64,000 nt of DNA, taken from NCBI RefSeq assembly GCF_001553955.1, contig NZ_CP014234.1:1612001-1676000 (forward strand), given 5' to 3'. The position numbers and the translations under genes are program-made. Shown one piece after another: positions 18,203 to 26,512 of the stretch (positions are counted from its first letter, which is position 1; each line of letters opens with the position of its first letter). The stretch is from Moraxella osloensis (GTDB lineage Bacteria > Pseudomonadota > Gammaproteobacteria > Pseudomonadales > Moraxellaceae). The notes beneath the pieces were generated by a model. That model had not been told where the DNA came from and ran no database searches. It was given only the letters and a program-made list of their open reading frames with translations.

Positions 18203-19327
18203 ATGAATAACATCAATTTAAAAGAAACTTTTAAAACATTGCGTGGGCAAACAGGTAATCCAGCGGTTAGCGTATTTATTCCGACCCACCGTACTTTCCC
18301 AGACAATGAGCAAGACGCAATTGCCCTAAAAAACCAACTTAAAATCGTCGAAGAACGTGTCACCAATGAATACGACAAGCGTGTTGCTGCAAGTGTGATG
18401 GAAAAAATCCATGCCCAAACCGATGAGCTTGACCATAACTATAACTTAGATACGCTGGCTGTGTTTGCCACGCCTGAATCTGCTCAAGTGGTGCGTTTGC
18501 CCTTTGATGCCGCTGAGCGAGTCATCATTGGTGAAAAGTTTGCGACCCGTGACCTCATGCGTAACTTATCAGAAGGGGTTGGCTATTATGTGTTGGTAGT
18601 TACGCCTGAAAAAGCCCGTCTGATTGAAGGCGTGAATAATCGTCTGGTTGAAGAAATTAAAGGCGGTAGCGAACGTCAACAAACAATGAGCGAGTTGACC
18701 TTCCCTATTAACAACTCAACGCTACCCAACAACAGTAAAGCAGACCGTACAGGCTCATCAGACGATGATATGTACTTAAAAGAGTTCTTTAACCGTGTTG
18801 ATAAAAGCTTGCAAGAGCTTTATAACAAATCACCACTACCTGTGATTTTGGTGGGTGATAGCCACAATATGGGGTTTTATGAAAAAGTGTGCGACCGCCC
18901 TGATATGATTATTGGTAAAGTCGATAATTTAACATATTTAAACGACAGCAAGCCAGAGGACATTATTGCTGGCGTTCAAGACATCGTTGAGCAAAAGCGT
19001 CAGACTCGCTATGAAACTGCCAAAGGCGACCTTGAAAAAGCTCGTAATGAAAAGATGGTGCGTACTGATTTGCAACAAATTTATCGCTCGGCGTTTGAAG
19101 GCAATGCGGTAACGCTATTGGTTCGTCAAGGTCATAGTGTGCCTGCGAAGATTGATGAGAAAGCACAGACCCTACAAGTCCAAGATGATGCTACTGCTGA
19201 GGGTGTAACCGATGATGCGGTTAGTGAAATCATTGAATTGGTTAGCCATAACGGTGGTGAGGTGGTATTTGTACCCACTGAGCAAATGGATGAAAAGGAG
19301 CCGATTGCGTTGATTACTCGTTACTAA
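18203..19327 (+). CDS. Balon-like ribosome hibernation factor (bacterial aeRF1-related protein)
   Basis: 374 aa, cytoplasmic, no signal peptide. The N-terminal part (NPAVSVFIPTHRTFPDNEQDAIALKNQLK) and the middle (LAVFATPESAQVVRLP, YYVLVVTPEKARLIEG, LPVILVGDSHNMGFYEKVC) match the bacterial family related to archaeo-eukaryotic release factor 1. In Moraxellaceae that family includes Balon, described from Psychrobacter urativorans as occupying the ribosomal A site with EF-Tu during cold shock and starvation. No GGQ or NIKS motif of true release factors is present, consistent with a hibernation rather than termination role. An upstream TTG (18155) opens the frame, but ATG 18203 with GGGAG before it is the start. 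It is followed by a membrane hydrolase and nhaA. Family assignment is from recall of the pattern, without alignment. Confidence 0.65.
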   Translation: MNNINLKETFKTLRGQTGNPAVSVFIPTHRTFPDNEQDAIALKNQLKIVEERVTNEYDKRVAASVMEKIHAQTDELDHNYNLDTLAVFATPESAQVVRLPFDAAERVIIGEKFATRDLMRNLSEGVGYYVLVVTPEKARLIEGVNNRLVEEIKGGSERQQTMSELTFPINNSTLPNNSKADRTGSSDDDMYLKEFFNRVDKSLQELYNKSPLPVILVGDSHNMGFYEKVCDRPDMIIGKVDNLTYLNDSKPEDIIAGVQDIVEQKRQTRYETAKGDLEKARNEKMVRTDLQQIYRSAFEGNAVTLLVRQGHSVPAKIDEKAQTLQVQDDATAEGVTDDAVSEIIELVSHNGGEVVFVPTEQMDEKEPIALITRY

Positions 19328-19393
19328 TTACTAAATCGTTTACAATGAAGGGTAGGACAATGGTCTTACCCCTTTTTTTATTGAGTAAAATAG

Positions 19394-21136
19394 ATGAATA
19401 ATACGCATTTGGTCGCTCAATGGCTACAGCGACAGATTAAAGATAGTTCAGCAGTTGGGTTAATGCTGGGTTTTTTTTGTCTATATGTGTCCTATGTACC
19501 AATGTTGTTGCCACGGGTCTGGTGGTTGCAGGCAATCAGTGGTGGCATTAACGCTATCGTTGGTTATGCGTTTGGAATGCTGTTGGGTCTTATAGGGTAT
19601 TGGTTACAGCGTTTATTAAAAAACTCCAATCATCAATCAGCTATCAACCACCTAAATATCTTACCAATAATGACGATGGTATTAGGATTTTTAGGCGCGA
19701 TTGGTTTTGCTTTTTATCATTACCAGATTACTGCCAAGATTGCCCAACAGGTCCAGATAACACCGCCGTCATTACTTAGTGTCAGTGGGTCAATGCTCTT
19801 AAGTCTATTGATTTGGGGGTTGGTCGTGTTTATCGCTCGCTTGATAAAGCAATTGGTGTTGATGGGGGTAGAACGTGGCTTTCCACAGTTTTCTACTACC
19901 ACAAAAATGAGTATGAAAGCAGGGGCTTTTTTACTACTGATTGTCGGATTGGTTACGTTAAGTCGAGATTATATCTGGCACAAAGTTGTCGAGAAAGTCG
20001 CCTATAGTGCCATGCAGCTTGATACCTCTGAACCCGATACCCTATCAGCCCCATTCTCACGGTATAAATCAGGGTTTGATAGTGGGCAAACGGGGCATAG
20101 TAATAAAGAAAAACCTGCCCAACAGTGGCAGGAGTTGGGGCATTTTGGACAACGCTTTGTCTCGCTTGGGGCGTCGCAGAAGGATATTAGCTTGCTGACA
20201 GGATTGCCTGCCAAAGAGCCGATTCGGGTATTCGTTGGTTTGAATCGTCAAGAACCTGATAAAGCGTTGTTAGAAAAAATGGTGCAGACCGCCCTTGATG
20301 AGATGGATAGAACGCAGGCGTTTACCCGCCGCTATATCGTGATACAAGGGGCTACAGGACGGGGCTGGATTGAAGAGTACAGCAGTCAGGCGGTTGAGTA
20401 TTTGACCCAAGGCGATGTGGCAACGGTGGCGATTCAATACTCGTATTTACCCAGTCAATTTTCGTTTTTGTTGAATGGTGAGCTTGCCACGTTTGCCAAT
20501 AGCGAGTTGATAAATGCCGTCAAACAACGTCTTGAGCAAATGCCGATTGATAAACGCCCTAAATTACTGCTTGCAGGAGAGTCGTTAGGGGCGTATGCCA
20601 GTCAATCGCTTTTTAACAATTATGATGATGTCATTAATCGTATTGATGGGGCGGTGTGGGTGGGAACGCCAAGATTTAGCCCACTATGGCAACAACTGGT
20701 GGCGAATCGGAATAAAGGTTCGACGGAAGTCTTACCCATTATTCATGGCGGACAACATGTGCGATTTATGGATAATCCTGCCTCATTAAAACAACTGACA
20801 AATGATTGGCAGTCACCACGAATTGTATTTTTGCAGTATGCGACAGACCCTATCGTGTGGTGGTCGTCCAAGATGCTATGGCAAGCACCTGACTGGATGG
20901 CAGAACCCAAGGGTCGAGGGGTTAGTCATTTACCTAGATGGTTGCCTGTGTTAAGTTTTTGGGAATTATCTCTGGATATGCCAGCGTCTAACCAAACGCC
21001 TGCAGGATTTGGTCATATTTATGAAGATGATATCGTGTATGCGTGGGCGGCGGTACTCGATAATTCACAAGTTGACCCTAAGCAAGTGGCAGAAAGAATT
21101 GAACAGCGAATAGCATTCACAAAAGAGAATAAATAG
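19394..21136 (+). CDS. membrane-anchored alpha/beta-hydrolase (Abhydrolase_9 type)
   Basis: 580 aa. The first 210 residues form about four membrane helices (VGLMLGFFCLYVSYVPMLLP, GINAIVGYAFGMLLGLIGYW, IMTMVLGFLGAIGFAFYHY, LSLLIWGLVVFIARLI) plus a fifth (AGAFLLLIVGLVTLS). The C-terminal domain contains the nucleophile elbow AGESLGAYASQ and VWVGTPRFSPLW, as in the Abhydrolase_9 family of unknown substrate. It is 66 bp after the Balon-like gene and 24 bp before nhaA, so probably co-transcribed with both. The role is unknown; a stress or membrane-lipid role would be a guess. Confidence 0.8.
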   Translation: MNNTHLVAQWLQRQIKDSSAVGLMLGFFCLYVSYVPMLLPRVWWLQAISGGINAIVGYAFGMLLGLIGYWLQRLLKNSNHQSAINHLNILPIMTMVLGFLGAIGFAFYHYQITAKIAQQVQITPPSLLSVSGSMLLSLLIWGLVVFIARLIKQLVLMGVERGFPQFSTTTKMSMKAGAFLLLIVGLVTLSRDYIWHKVVEKVAYSAMQLDTSEPDTLSAPFSRYKSGFDSGQTGHSNKEKPAQQWQELGHFGQRFVSLGASQKDISLLTGLPAKEPIRVFVGLNRQEPDKALLEKMVQTALDEMDRTQAFTRRYIVIQGATGRGWIEEYSSQAVEYLTQGDVATVAIQYSYLPSQFSFLLNGELATFANSELINAVKQRLEQMPIDKRPKLLLAGESLGAYASQSLFNNYDDVINRIDGAVWVGTPRFSPLWQQLVANRNKGSTEVLPIIHGGQHVRFMDNPASLKQLTNDWQSPRIVFLQYATDPIVWWSSKMLWQAPDWMAEPKGRGVSHLPRWLPVLSFWELSLDMPASNQTPAGFGHIYEDDIVYAWAAVLDNSQVDPKQVAERIEQRIAFTKENK

Positions 21137-21159
21137 CTATTTTTATATTAGGAGGGTCT

Positions 21160-22347
21160 ATGAGTAATTTTCAGCAAACGCTTAAGCGGTTTTTTGCGAT
21201 GGATGCAGCGGCTGGTATTGTTTTAGCCATCGCTGCACTACTGGCAATGATTGTTGCCAATTCGCCATTGCAAGAAAGCTATGAGCATTTATTGCATTTT
21301 CCGATTGCGATAAGTTTTGGTGATTTCGTGGTGAAACACCATTTGCTTCATTGGATTAATGATGGGTTAATGGCAGTGTTTTTCTTTTTAGTGGGGCTTG
21401 AGCTTAAACGTGAAATGATGGTAGGGGAATTGTCCAACCCACGCAACATCATTTTACCTGCACTCGCTGCCATGGGCGGCATGGTGTTTCCTGCCTTAAT
21501 TTATTTGATGTTTAACTACCAAAACCCTGATTTTGCTAAGGGTTGGGCGATTCCTGCGGCCACGGATATCGCCTTTGCGTTGGGGGTATTAACCTTACTG
21601 GGTAGCCGAGTGCCGCTGTCGCTTAAAGTGTTTTTAACCTCAATTGCGATTTTCGATGATATTGGGGCGATTTTAATCATTGCTTTGTTTTATTCCAGTG
21701 GGTTAAACCTAGCCGCCTTAGGGGTTGCCGCTTTAACGCTTGCAGTATTGTTTATCATGAATCGTTTTAATGTCACTCGTATTTCTGCGTATGTCATTAT
21801 TGGATTGGTGTTATGGGTGGCGATGCTTGAATCGGGTATTCATGCCACGATTGCTGGGGTATTGCTGGCGATGTTTATCCCAATGACTGATTCGGCAAAC
21901 CCTAAAATCTCACCGTTAAAAGAACTTGAGCATGATTTGCATCATACAGTGAGCTTTTTGATTTTGCCCGTATTTGCCTTTGCCAATGCAGGGATCCATT
22001 TTGGGGGAGCGGAAGGAGGCTTTATGGCGTCACTCACCCACCCTGTGTCATTGGGCATTATCATGGGATTGCTAGTCGGTAAAATGCTGGGTGTGATGTT
22101 ATTTAGTTGGCTTGGGGTTAAGCTAAAGCTCGCCAATCTGCCACAAGGCATGAACTGGGGTCAAGTAATTGGTGTCGCTGCCCTATGTGGCATTGGATTT
22201 ACCATGAGTTTATTTATCGGGAGCTTGGCGTTCGCAGGATTGGAGATTAAACCGTTTGATGAGCGATTAGGGATTGTCATGGGTTCAGTTTTAGCAGGCA
22301 TTATCGGTTATTTTTATCTGAATAAGACATTGCCAAAACAAGCCTAG
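21160..22347 (+). CDS. nhaA: Na+/H+ antiporter NhaA
   Basis: 395 aa inner-membrane antiporter exchanging internal Na+ for external H+, used for salt and alkaline pH tolerance. It shows the usual hydrophobic profile of 12 helices. The ion-binding aspartates are present: D136 in IPAATDIAFALG and D166/D167 in AIFDDIGAI, equivalent to D133, D163 and D164 of E. coli. The ribosome binding site AGGAGG is 8 bp before the ATG. It is the last intact gene of the Balon-hydrolase-nhaA group and is followed by a terminator. Confidence 0.95.
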   Translation: MSNFQQTLKRFFAMDAAAGIVLAIAALLAMIVANSPLQESYEHLLHFPIAISFGDFVVKHHLLHWINDGLMAVFFFLVGLELKREMMVGELSNPRNIILPALAAMGGMVFPALIYLMFNYQNPDFAKGWAIPAATDIAFALGVLTLLGSRVPLSLKVFLTSIAIFDDIGAILIIALFYSSGLNLAALGVAALTLAVLFIMNRFNVTRISAYVIIGLVLWVAMLESGIHATIAGVLLAMFIPMTDSANPKISPLKELEHDLHHTVSFLILPVFAFANAGIHFGGAEGGFMASLTHPVSLGIIMGLLVGKMLGVMLFSWLGVKLKLANLPQGMNWGQVIGVAALCGIGFTMSLFIGSLAFAGLEIKPFDERLGIVMGSVLAGIIGYFYLNKTLPKQA

Positions 22348-22366
22348 CCTTTAACTATCCTATACC

Positions 22367-22413
22367 TAAAATGCGTTTTTATCATTGATAGCGGTAAAAA
22401 CGCATTTTTTAAT
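22367..22413 (+). terminator. Rho-independent terminator after nhaA
   Basis: AAAATGCGTTTTT...AAAAACGCATTTTTT hairpin ending in a T run. Confidence 0.8.
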
Positions 22414-22435
22414 TGAATAGCAAAGTGAGTTTTTT

Positions 22436-22543
22436 ATGTTGATTGCGATTGTGGCATTTTTAGTGGGGCTAGCTATACTGGTGTGGAGTGCCAACGTGTT
22501 TATTGATGGGGCAACGGATTTGGCCGTCAAGTTGATGCGTTAA
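22436..22543 (+). pseudogene. 5' fragment of a calcium/sodium antiporter-like gene
   Basis: ATG 22436 opens MLIAIVAFLVGLAILVWSANVFIDGATDLA, the first helix and start of the conserved region of CaCA-family (YrbG-like) exchangers. The next bases switch at about 22521 to resolvase sequence in another frame, giving a chimeric 35-aa ORF. The rest of the gene is absent. It probably continued the nhaA group before being cut by the resolvase-bearing segment. Confidence 0.65.
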
Positions 22544-23076
22544 AAGAAATCGGCTGTGAGCGAATTTTTGAAGACAAAGCATCAGGCAGTAATTCCCAAC
22601 GTAAAGGATTGGATGATTGTCTAAACTATTTGCGAAAAGGCGATGTGCTTGTTGTTTTGGATTTGGATAGGTTAGGGCGGTTAGCCAGTGAGCTTATTAA
22701 ACTCATCGATGAACTGGCTGAAAAAGACATTGGCTTTAAAGCGATTAATTCACCGATGGATACCACAACCCCTGCAGGTCGAGCCTTTTTGCAGATTCAA
22801 GCTGCTTTTGCGGAGATGGAGCGTAATATTATCCACCAGCGGGTAAAAGAGGGGATTGCGGCTGCTAGGGCTCGGGGGCGTAAAGGCGGCAGACCTAGAA
22901 TCATGACTGCTGAGAAACTGCGATATGCCCAGCATCTGATGCAAGACCAAACCAAAAGCATTCCTGCGATTTGCAGGGAGCTTGGTGATATTCCCAGCAG
23001 TACGCTGTACCACTATGTGACGGCGAAAGGGGAGTTGAAGAAGGCAGGGGTGGATTTAATAAGCAAACTCGATTAA
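22522..23076 (+). pseudogene. Tn3-type serine resolvase, 5'-truncated
   Basis: Open frame from about 22522: GRQVDALKEIGCERIFEDKASGSN, then DVLVVLDLDRLGR, GRAFLQIQAAFAEMERN and a C-terminal DNA-binding segment rich in RGRKGGRPR. The N-terminal region YxRVSxxxQ with the catalytic serine is missing because the frame joins the antiporter fragment at about 22521. It is probably non-functional. It lies directly before a toxin-antitoxin pair and a Tn3-type end, the usual arrangement in Tn3-family elements that carry such modules. Confidence 0.82.
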
Positions 23077-23179
23077 TTTCAAAATTTTGGGAAGTTTCAA
23101 TTTTTCAGGATTCTAAAATCGATTGTTAACTAGTAGATTTAGTATTATAATGCAATGTATCATATATTAAAGGTTTACT

Positions 23180-23500
23180 ATGTATACGGTCGTCGAAACA
23201 GAAAGCTTTAAAGTTGAGATTGCTCAATTGTTAGATTTGGATGATCGATTGGCTTTTTTTACTTACCTTTCACAAAATCCATTAAAAGGTGATGTGATTC
23301 AACATGGCAAAGGATTACGCAAAATTCGTTGGGCAACCAGTGGTAAAGGTAAGTCAGGTGGGGTTCGAGTTATCTACTACAATATGCTGGATGATGGACT
23401 GATAGTTTGTCTAGCTGTGTATGCGAAAAATGAAAAAGAAAACATTTCTGCCAAAGAATTAAAATCTTTGAAAAATGAAAAGCAAGGAAACCAATCATGA
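23180..23500 (+). CDS. RelE/ParE-family toxin
   Basis: 106 aa. RIRW-type core (GLRKIRWATSGKGKSGGVRVIYYN) and LIVCLAVYAKNEKENIS match RelE/HigB-like mRNA-cleaving toxins of type II modules. Its last four bases overlap the ATG of the antitoxin gene. The toxin-first order is that of HigBA-type pairs. This is the complete version of the fragment seen at 16929-17039. Confidence 0.86.
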   Translation: MYTVVETESFKVEIAQLLDLDDRLAFFTYLSQNPLKGDVIQHGKGLRKIRWATSGKGKSGGVRVIYYNMLDDGLIVCLAVYAKNEKENISAKELKSLKNEKQGNQS

Positions 23501-23829
23501 AACGTGTCAAATTTTCTGATTTAGATATTGCCAATATTGTTGAAGCGGTGATTAAAGATGACCCTGATGCGGTTGTTATTAAAGACAGTTTAGCCAAATC
23601 ACTTTCTCAATTACGAGAAGGACGGTATGCACCCGTATCGGAAGTCAGCCAAGTTCGTCAAAAGACAGGCTTGTCGCAAAGTCAATTTGCCAAGTCATTG
23701 GGGATTTCAGTCAATACTTTAAAGTCTTGGGAGCAAGGTCAGCGTAAACCGAGCGGTTCAGCTCAAGTCTTGCTTAAGTTATTGGGCAAAAAACCTGAGT
23801 TAATTGATGAGATTGCTCATTTGGCATAG
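23497..23829 (+). CDS. HigA/NadS-type antitoxin with HTH domain
   Basis: 110 aa. N-terminal toxin-binding part (MKRVKFSDLDIANIVEAVIKDDPDAVV) and a C-terminal HTH (RQKTGLSQSQFAKSLGISVNTLKSWEQGQRKPSG). It overlaps the toxin gene by 4 bp. The HTH and the following non-coding DNA are near-copies of 17220-17500. It is likely to bind and repress its own promoter together with the toxin, as usual for this family. Confidence 0.86.
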   Translation: MKRVKFSDLDIANIVEAVIKDDPDAVVIKDSLAKSLSQLREGRYAPVSEVSQVRQKTGLSQSQFAKSLGISVNTLKSWEQGQRKPSGSAQVLLKLLGKKPELIDEIAHLA

Positions 23830-24048
23830 TACTTGAGCCATTCTAGTAACTACCCTTCTTTGAGTGTAATTGAAATTTTCTCATAGGGTCTATTTACATA
23901 TTTATTAGATACTGATTTGTAGACAGGTTAATTTACAAAAATAGAGGCGATTTGCCTCTGTTTTTTCGCCTAAATGGAAGTGTCCAAAAAACCAACGTTT
24001 TTTAGACACCTTGACCTTTATCAATTTTAAAAATACTCGACTAAATTC

Positions 24049-24086
24049 CTTAACGTACTATTTTCTCCGAATTCTGGGGTAACCCC
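24049..24086 (-). repeat. Tn3-family 38-bp terminal inverted repeat, second copy
   Basis: On the minus strand: 38 bases starting GGGGTTACCCCAGAATTCGG and ending ACGTTAAG. It has the same orientation as the copy at 17603-17640 and shares GGGGTTA, AGAATTCGG and the TAAG end. It bounds the resolvase-toxin-antitoxin remnant on the right. Confidence 0.82.
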
Positions 24087-24117
24087 ATTATAATCTCTTA
24101 TCGGTTGTCTAGCTTTA

Positions 24118-24345
24118 TTATGCCACTACATAGCCATCGTCGTCTAATACGATGTCGTCTTTGACTTTTTCCCATACGAGCTTGGGTTTTAGTTTGTCAT
24201 GACGTAGGTATCGATTGATGCGGTCATGACTAATTGATTCAGGATGATGTTCTGCGTAGTTGGTAAGGGTGTAATTGGTTTGGCTTACCAGTAAATATTG
24301 ACAGTAGTCTAATCTAAGCGGGTGATAGCTTTTTTCTTCATCTCT
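24118..24345 (-). pseudogene. transposase N-terminal remnant (IS4/IS701-like)
   Basis: Reading the minus strand, SYHPLRLDYCQYLLVSQTNYTLTNYAEHHPESISHDRINRYLRH and then KPKLVWEKVKDDIVLDDDGYVVA before a stop resembles the N-terminus of IS701/IS4-like transposases. There is no in-frame start; the nearest ATG is in a different frame across an A6 run. No catalytic domain follows. Confidence 0.5.
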
Positions 24346-24531
24346 TTATGCTACTATATTTTTATCCGCTTTCGCAAAATTTTATGCTTTTTGCGTAAGT
24401 CCTAATTATAAATGCCAAGCATAAGGTTTTGGCATTTACTCATTTAGTGATTTCAAAGTTACAGATTAACCAGTGATTTTAGCGTTACCCGTCACGTTTG
24501 AGCTGAAACCAACTTATCAATAGAGATTATC
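24346..24531. other. intergenic region before the DUF411 gene
   Basis: No coding content. It probably holds the promoter of the lipoprotein gene. No operator palindrome is recognised. Confidence 0.35.
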
Positions 24532-25128
24532 ATGTCAAATAAATATTCTATTAAATTTTCAATCCTCGTCAGCTTATCAGCGTTATCTTTGGTCGCTTGT
24601 GGCAATCAAGTCGCGAAAAATAGTCAAACAGATACCATCGCCTCAACGCCTCAAACAACTCAGCAGCGTCAGGCGATAACCACCATTCCTAACGTTCAAA
24701 CTCAAATCTCAGATACATTGAAAAACAATACGTTAACGGTACATCGCGACCCGAACTGTGGCTGTTGTCATAGTTGGATTGAGCATGCTAAATCCTACGG
24801 TGTGATGATTGTTGACAAAGTCACCAGTAATGAGGCAGTTACAGCGATCAAAGCGCAGCATCAATTACCAACGTCAATGTACTCTTGCCATACCATCATA
24901 AGCCAAGACGGTTATGTGTTTGAGGGTCATGTGCCGGTCAAGTATATGGATAAGTTCCTACAAAACCCGCCCAAAGACGCTATTGGTCTAGCCACACCGG
25001 GTATGCCAATGGGTAGTCCAGGCATGGAAATGGGTGATCAATTCAGTCCTTATACTATTATGCTGATAAAAAAAGACGGTAGTACCGCGCCTTATGCTAG
25101 TATTAAACAAGCAAACGAACAATATTGA
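24532..25128 (+). CDS. DUF411 lipoprotein, probably metal-handling
   Basis: 198 aa with a lipoprotein signal (hydrophobic stretch ending LSLVAC, Cys near residue 23) and a low-complexity Gln/Thr linker, so expected at the outer or inner membrane facing the periplasm. The DUF411 core follows: VHRDPNCGCCHSWIEHAKSYG, SMYSCHT, VFEGHVPVKYMDKFL and a Met-rich GMPMGSPGMEMG loop. Cys, His and Met clusters suggest copper or another soft metal; family members lie in metal-resistance clusters. Next to it is a cation diffusion facilitator, which supports a metal role, though the metal is not known. Confidence 0.85.
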   Translation: MSNKYSIKFSILVSLSALSLVACGNQVAKNSQTDTIASTPQTTQQRQAITTIPNVQTQISDTLKNNTLTVHRDPNCGCCHSWIEHAKSYGVMIVDKVTSNEAVTAIKAQHQLPTSMYSCHTIISQDGYVFEGHVPVKYMDKFLQNPPKDAIGLATPGMPMGSPGMEMGDQFSPYTIMLIKKDGSTAPYASIKQANEQY

Positions 25129-25280
25129 AGATATTAGCCAGTACAGCGCTAGGTAACACTGATTGGGTCACGTCCGGCTATAGGACGTGGCTCTCATATA
25201 ATATTACAGCAGATTGAGTAAGTTATTTAGTTAATCATCATAAGCAGTTACCCCACATTCTGCTAATGTGAGAAAGGCGG

Positions 25281-25626
25281 GGTGGTCGGATACTTATTTT
25301 AATCCAAATTCTATGCTGATGCCTAATTTATCAGGCCACATCAAAGAAAGCTAAATCAAAGGCTTTAAAGTGATTTTCCAGCTTTTTAGGAAAGTTACAA
25401 CTTCGCCTAAATGCTCGCCTTACTCGATGTCTGATAGTGCAATTATTACCTTCAATGCCTTTTGCAGTCTTTGTATTTATAGTTTCGCTTACCATAGCTT
25501 TTGAAACCATTTTTCTTTATATTGTCACTTAGACAGGCTGGGCATTTGATGTATAGTGTCATTTGCATTTCACTATTTATCAATTTCTCAGCCTGTTTTT
25601 TCCAGCCTAGTTTTTGAACCACCACC
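25281..25626 (-). mobile_element. IS1-family remnant with internal deletion
   Basis: Minus-strand ATG at 25568 starts MQMTLYIKCPACLSDNIKKNGFKSYGKRNYKYKDC, the zinc-finger start of InsA. Only about 70 bases after its stop, the frame RHRVRRAFRRSCNFPKKLENHFKAFDLAFFDVA gives the end of InsB. Most of the catalytic part is deleted. Both ends begin GGTGGT. The result is a MITE-like remnant of about 346 bp lying immediately upstream of the CDF transporter gene. Confidence 0.6.
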
Positions 25627-25643
25627 CGGATATAAATGTAGCT

Positions 25644-26474
25644 ATGAATAAAACAACTTTTAAAATATCAAAGATGGACTGCCCTTCGGAGGAAAACCTA
25701 ATCCGAATGAAATTAGAGGGCCACTCGAATATTGAACATCTTGAGTTCGACATTCCTAACCGTCAATTAACTGTGTTTCATCATGACAATATAGAAGGGA
25801 TAGAGACTGCTATTCATGACCTAAAATTAGGAGACATCTTACTCTCGACCGAAACCATTGACCCCTCTGATCCCAACAATAATTTTAAAGTTGATGCTGA
25901 CTCTAGTCACAAAAAAGATGCTGAGCAAAGAAAGCTACTATGGATAGTGCTGGTCATTAACTTTGCTTTCTTTATTATTGAAATGAGCACGGGACTGATT
26001 TCTCGTTCGATGGGGTTGGTCGCCGACAGCTTAGATATGTTAGCAGATAGCTTTGTGTATGGAATTAGCTTATTTGCGGTCGGTGGAACGGTCATTAAGA
26101 AAAAACGGATTGCTAGAATTGCCGGATATTTTCAAATTACGCTGGCGATTCTTGGTTTTTTAGAAGTACTAAGACGTTTCTTTGGCAATGAGCAGTTACC
26201 TGACTTTTCTACCATGATAGTCATATCGATTCTTGCGCTAATTGCAAACTCGATTTGCCTCTATTTACTACAAAAATCGAAAAGCAAAGAAGAAGCCCAT
26301 ATGCAAGCCAGTACGATTTTCACTTCAAACGATGTGATTATCAATTTAGGGGTAATTGTTGCAGGGATTTTGGTTAATTGGTTACACTCTAGTACGCCTG
26401 ATTTGATTATTGGTAGCATCGTATTTGCTTTAGTTATTCAGGGCGCCTTTAGAATATTGAAGTTGAGTAAGTAG
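25644..26474 (+). CDS. cation diffusion facilitator with N-terminal metal-binding-like domain
   Basis: 276 aa. Residues 1-75 resemble a heavy-metal-associated (ferredoxin-like) domain with MDCPSEEN in place of the usual CxxC. From about residue 95 there are six membrane helices of the CDF family, with the metal site DSLDMLADSFVYG in the second helix. It should export a divalent or soft metal ion from the cytoplasm. An upstream TTG (25614) would add ten residues; ATG 25644 is preferred. It pairs with the DUF411 lipoprotein gene 515 bp upstream. The metal is not identified. Confidence 0.82.
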   Translation: MNKTTFKISKMDCPSEENLIRMKLEGHSNIEHLEFDIPNRQLTVFHHDNIEGIETAIHDLKLGDILLSTETIDPSDPNNNFKVDADSSHKKDAEQRKLLWIVLVINFAFFIIEMSTGLISRSMGLVADSLDMLADSFVYGISLFAVGGTVIKKKRIARIAGYFQITLAILGFLEVLRRFFGNEQLPDFSTMIVISILALIANSICLYLLQKSKSKEEAHMQASTIFTSNDVIINLGVIVAGILVNWLHSSTPDLIIGSIVFALVIQGAFRILKLSK

Positions 26475-26512
26475 CCAAGCCTAATAACTGAAGCAAATAG
26501 CTCAAGTAAGTA

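Noticed and set aside
22609-23076. Resolvase as an intact gene starting at TTG 22609
   Set aside because: Family sequence extends upstream to about 22522 (GRQVDALKEIGC) and the catalytic serine region is missing, so it is a 5'-truncated gene rather than a short intact one.
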